This document shows positions 16,642-19,143 of a DNA stretch of 19,143 nucleotides, piece by piece (within the stretch, counting starts at the first letter, position 1; every line of letters starts with the position of its first letter). The translations under genes and the position numbers were made by a program. The notes under the pieces were generated by a model. It was not told the origin of the DNA, searched no databases, and saw nothing but the letters and a program-made list of their open reading frames with translations. The DNA lies in NCBI GenBank assembly GCA_016703945.1, contig JADJBC010000034.1:1-19143 (forward strand). Reading direction: 5' to 3'. The stretch comes from Candidatus Aalborgicola danicus. Lineage in GTDB: Bacteria; Pseudomonadota; Gammaproteobacteria; Burkholderiales; Burkholderiaceae_C.

Positions 16642-17250
16642 ATGATGCAATACACGTTTTTGTCTGCCACCATTTTGCTGGTGCTGATCACGGACCCGAT
16701 TGGCAACATTCCCATCTTTGCCAACGCACTCAAACATGTGGCACCGGAACGCCGCGCCCGTGTCATCTTGCGCGAAATCCTGATCGCGTTTGCGCTGTTG
16801 CTCACCTTCATGTTTGTCGGCGAGAGTTTTCTGCGGGTCATGAACCTGAGCGAGTTGTCCTTGCAGATTGGTGGCGGTGTCATCCTGTTCCTGATCGCCT
16901 TGCGCATGGTGTTCCCGCCACCCGCTGGCGCCGTTGACGAGGAACAAATGGTGGAGCCGCTGATCGTGCCGCTGGCCGTGCCCGCCATTGCCGGACCGTC
17001 GGCGCTGGCCACCGTGTTGCTGCTGGTGTCGCAACAACCCGAGCGCCGCCTGGAGTGGATCGCCGCTCTGTGCGTGACGATGGCCATCAGCGCCATCGTG
17101 CTGGTGTCGGCGGAGCGGATTCAGCGCATCATTGGGTCAAGACTGGTGGTGGCAGTGGAACGCCTGATGGGCCTGGTGCTGGTGTCCGTGGCCATCGAGA
17201 TGATGTTGCGCGGCTTCAAGACCTTTGCACAGCAGCTCATGCACGGCTAG
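16642..17250 (+). CDS. MarC-family integral membrane protein
   Basis: The protein has 202 residues, the usual family length, with about six membrane spans. Signatures are LSATILLVLITDPIGNIPIF near the start, LQIGGGVILFLIALRMVF in the middle, and VPLAVPAIAGPSALATVLLL, the second half of the internal repeat. The start at 16642 (or the adjacent ATG 16645) follows a weak AAGG. The frame is open back to 16594, but those residues are not membrane-like and would overlap the regulatory region. MarC proteins were once tied to multiple antibiotic resistance, but this is not supported; the transport substrate is unknown. Confidence 0.88.
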   Translation: MMQYTFLSATILLVLITDPIGNIPIFANALKHVAPERRARVILREILIAFALLLTFMFVGESFLRVMNLSELSLQIGGGVILFLIALRMVFPPPAGAVDEEQMVEPLIVPLAVPAIAGPSALATVLLLVSQQPERRLEWIAALCVTMAISAIVLVSAERIQRIIGSRLVVAVERLMGLVLVSVAIEMMLRGFKTFAQQLMHG

Positions 17251-17371
17251 GTTTTTTTGGCGAAGTGGATATAGTGGTCTGCGGCAGAGGGCTTTGCCGC
17301 CAGACTCCCGCCGTCCGTTCTGGCCACACCGGCCAAGTTATCCAACTTGCATCAAAAAGGGGTGATGAACC

Positions 17372-18094
17372 ATGTGTTACGTCTGTGATGAAGAGCGCCG
17401 TCCTTCGCGGCGCGGTTTTTTGTCGGTTGCGGCTTCTGGCGCGCTGGCGGGGCTGGCCATGACGTCGTTGCCCGCGTTTGCCGCGGGTGGCGCCACCACC
17501 AACCTGACGGCGGATGAAGCCCTGGCCAAGCTCAAGGCCGGCAATGACAAATATGTGAGTGGCCCGGAGCTGTGCGCCGTGCAGCTCAATGCGCAGCGCG
17601 AGCACGTGGCCAAGAGCCAGGCGCCCTGGGCCACCATTGTGTCCTGTGCCGACAGCCGCGTTCCACCCGAGTTGTTGTTCGGTGGGCTGGGCGTGGGCGA
17701 ATTGTTTGTCGCCCGCAACGCCGGCAATATGGTCGACACCGCCACCATGGGTACCATTGAATACGGCTCGGGTGTGCTGGGCGTACCACTCATTATTGTG
17801 TTGGGGCACGAGCGCTGTGGTGCCGTGGCCGCAGCCTGCGAAGTGGTGGAAAAAAAGACCAAGTTCCCCGCCTCCATCGCACCCATGGTCAACGCCATCG
17901 TTCCGGCAGCGCGGGCTGTCAAAGGCAAGCCGGGTGACTTTGTCGACAACGCCGTGCGCGAAAGCGCCATGCGCACGGCCAAACAGATTGCAACCAAGAG
18001 CCCTATCGTTGCCGACCTGATCAAGAAAGGCAAAGTCAAAGTGCTGGCAGGCCGCTACGACCTGGACGAGGGCAAAGTGGAATACTTCGCCTGA
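17372..18094 (+). CDS. Beta-class carbonic anhydrase with Tat export signal
   Basis: The protein has 240 residues and a strong ribosome site (AAGGGGTGA at 17357-17365). The N-terminus has a twin-arginine signal, SRRGFLSVAASGALAGLAMT, ending at AFA. The enzyme domain has the zinc ligands C92, H146 and C149 and the Asp-Arg dyad D94/R96 (SCADSRVPPE, VLGHERCGA). NAGN and GTIEYG are also conserved. It interconverts CO2 and bicarbonate. The Tat signal places it in the periplasm after folding with zinc. Two extra Cys at positions 2 and 5 (MCYVCDE) precede the signal. It follows the MarC gene by 121 bp and probably has its own promoter. Confidence 0.93.
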   Translation: MCYVCDEERRPSRRGFLSVAASGALAGLAMTSLPAFAAGGATTNLTADEALAKLKAGNDKYVSGPELCAVQLNAQREHVAKSQAPWATIVSCADSRVPPELLFGGLGVGELFVARNAGNMVDTATMGTIEYGSGVLGVPLIIVLGHERCGAVAAACEVVEKKTKFPASIAPMVNAIVPAARAVKGKPGDFVDNAVRESAMRTAKQIATKSPIVADLIKKGKVKVLAGRYDLDEGKVEYFA

Positions 18095-18123
18095 TCCAAA
18101 CCAGCCCCACACAGCTATTCCCT

Positions 18124-18148
18124 CACTGCGGGGCGGGGCCTTGCAGTG
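18124..18148 (+). terminator. Weak stem-loop after the carbonic anhydrase gene
   Basis: CACTGC (18124-18129) pairs with GCAGTG (18143-18148) around a GC-rich 13-base loop, 30 bp past the stop. No T-run follows, so a Rho-independent terminator is doubtful. Confidence 0.25.
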
Positions 18149-18195
18149 CTAACGCTCCGTAACGCACAAACCGAGCGGCCCACTGTGGCATTTGT

Positions 18196-18237
18196 TTGAC
18201 CCAAGTCATCGGCCATCCCGGACCTGGGGGCTAAAAT
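18196..18237 (+). promoter_or_regulatory. FNR/Dnr-type class II promoter
   Basis: TTGAC-CCAA-GTCAT (18196-18209) is a close match to the FNR-family palindrome, and TAAAAT at 18232-18237 is a good -10 box. Taking the usual class II distance (site centre at -41.5), transcription starts at about 18244 and the -10 box falls exactly at -12 to -7. It would drive the unrecognised gene and the hemerythrin gene when oxygen is low. Confidence 0.6.
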
Positions 18238-18283
18238 TTCTGCGACCACCACAACAAGTGCTGGCACGTTGTTGGAATACCCC

Positions 18284-18626
18284 ATGCGAACGCTTTCAAG
18301 CTTTACTTCGAGTTTTTCGATTTATTGCACGGACAGAGCCCACAGGACGCTCTGGACTCGCGCCAGGAAAATTCGCTCGGCCATGCTGGCGTCATTGGCC
18401 GAGATTGGAAAGCCGCAAACCGCACGCATTTTCCAAAACGCTGGTGACGATCACCCAAGCGGCGGATGTGGAGTCCCCAATGGGGATGCGCAGTGACCTG
18501 CTGCGCCTGATTGCCGATCGCAACGGCGAACTGGCCCGCCGAAAGACGCTGGACGGGATCACCGAGATGTTCCGCGGATTGGTCCCGAACAGTCTGCTGC
18601 CCTCACGTCGACGGGTGCCACGCTAA
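18284..18626 (+). CDS. Unrecognised protein upstream of hemerythrin (three single-base frameshifts)
   Basis: No single frame is complete, but a coherent protein of about 113 residues appears after three corrections. One base is missing near 18301. One A is extra in GAAAATT near 18369 (giving DALDSRQEIRSAMLASLAEI). One A is extra in CCAAAACG near 18437 (giving ARIFQTLVTITQAADVES). It then runs LLRLIADRNGELARRKTLDG and ends VPNSLLPSRRR. The predicted product is helical and soluble, with no signal peptide or known catalytic motif. I do not recognise the family with confidence. The gene lies 6 bp before the hemerythrin gene and behind the FNR-type promoter, so the two are likely expressed together. 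Confidence 0.55.
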
Positions 18627-18632
18627 CCCAGC

Positions 18633-19120
18633 ATGCCCGGCACTCCATGGCACACCCTCCACACCCCCCCTGAGCGAGCATTTGCGGTGGAATGGCGCGA
18701 GGGCTTCTGTATCGGAATAGACCAGTTGGACCGTGAGCACCGCCACCTGTTTTCACTGGTCATGATGCTCGAACCTGGGCACGGTGGAGCGTACCGTAGA
18801 GCAGTTGCTGGACTATGTGGTGACGCATTTCTCCAACGAGCAGGAGGCCATGGAGAGGAAGTGGCTACCCGGCCTTTGAGGCGCATCTGAAAACAGCACG
18901 AGGCGTTTGCATCACAGATCGCCGACTTCCTGATGAGTGGTGACGGATGGACCGATGAGCGGGTGCAGGACCTGCGCCGCTTCCTGAACAAGTGGCTGAT
19001 CAGCCACATCGCGACCCACGACATGCGCTTCGGCAAATGGTTTGCCGCGCACACCAGCCAGCGCCCGACACCGACCCCAGCCCCGGGCGCACCGGGCTGG
19101 TCGGGCGCCTGTTTGGCTAG
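18633..19120 (+). CDS. Bacteriohemerythrin (three or more single-base frameshifts)
   Basis: The frame from ATG 18633 gives VEWREGFCIGIDQLDREHRH then LFSLV, the classic hemerythrin start (F.(V/I)GI..(I/L)D.(Q/E)H..LF). Corrections are needed at about 18775 (extra C), about 18862 (extra A) and about 18893 (extra A in GAAAAC, giving EAHLKQHEAFASQIADFL). After these the di-iron ligands line up: H in REH, HFSNE (HxxxE), HLKQH (HxxxH) and HIATHD (HxxxxD). These proteins bind O2 reversibly for storage, delivery or sensing. The end is uncertain: one frame runs off the window, while another ends GRLFG at TAG 19118-19120. Either a sequence-error victim or a recent pseudogene. Confidence 0.75.
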
Positions 19121-19143
19121 GTGTAGGTGTCACCCATCAGGGT

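Noticed and set aside
17237..18112. A 291-codon minus-strand open frame
   Set aside because: Antisense to the carbonic anhydrase gene, whose catalytic residues are all present.
1..19143. CRISPR arrays, tRNA or rRNA genes
   Set aside because: No regularly spaced repeats and no recognisable tRNA or rRNA segments were seen while reading both strands; a covariance-model scan would be needed to exclude small RNAs.

Overview
The window looks like a chromosomal segment of a betaproteobacterium of the family Comamonadaceae (Rhodoferax-like). This rests on the high GC content, the gene families present, and at least five copies of a ~50-60 bp intergenic repeat whose pattern I recall from that family. 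I could run no searches, so the taxonomy is an inference.

Left part (1-6100). Bases 1-168 are a fragment of a second copper-type TonB receptor, joined abruptly to the last ~50 codons of a serine hydrolase. Then come a small DUF2059 secreted protein, a membrane sensor histidine kinase with a translationally overlapping NarL-type response regulator, an exported two-repeat Lcl/DUF1566 protein, and a convergent LysR regulator.

Middle (6100-8180). A complete IS91-family (HUH) transposase gene is flanked by hairpins on one side. On the other side lie a degenerate dispersed repeat and a scrap of an oligopeptide-type ABC ATPase gene, so this is a rearranged junction.

Copper island (8183-16008, all minus strand). 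In transcription order it holds: a TonB receptor, a secreted beta-propeller with Cys/His clusters, a TlpA-like thioredoxin-fold protein, a PCu(A)C copper chaperone, a DUF2946 protein, an OprC/NosA-type copper receptor with CxxxM and HxM motifs, and a small HTH protein. Spacing is tight, so one long transcript is likely. The reading is copper capture at the outer membrane and hand-over through periplasmic carriers, presumably towards copper enzymes of respiration. The beta-propeller and the first receptor are the least characterised parts.

Right part (16185-19143). A second DUF2946 protein has a FNR-type promoter that appears to give a leaderless message. It is followed by a MarC-family membrane protein, a Tat-exported beta-carbonic anhydrase, and a FNR-promoted pair made of an unrecognised protein and a bacteriohemerythrin. 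This part suggests adaptation to low oxygen.

A striking global feature is that many conserved genes are broken by single-base indels, often in short homopolymers (for example AAA read as AAAA three times between 18300 and 18900). Other long genes are intact. The simplest explanation is residual sequencing or assembly error, so most broken genes are annotated here as full-length with corrected frames.
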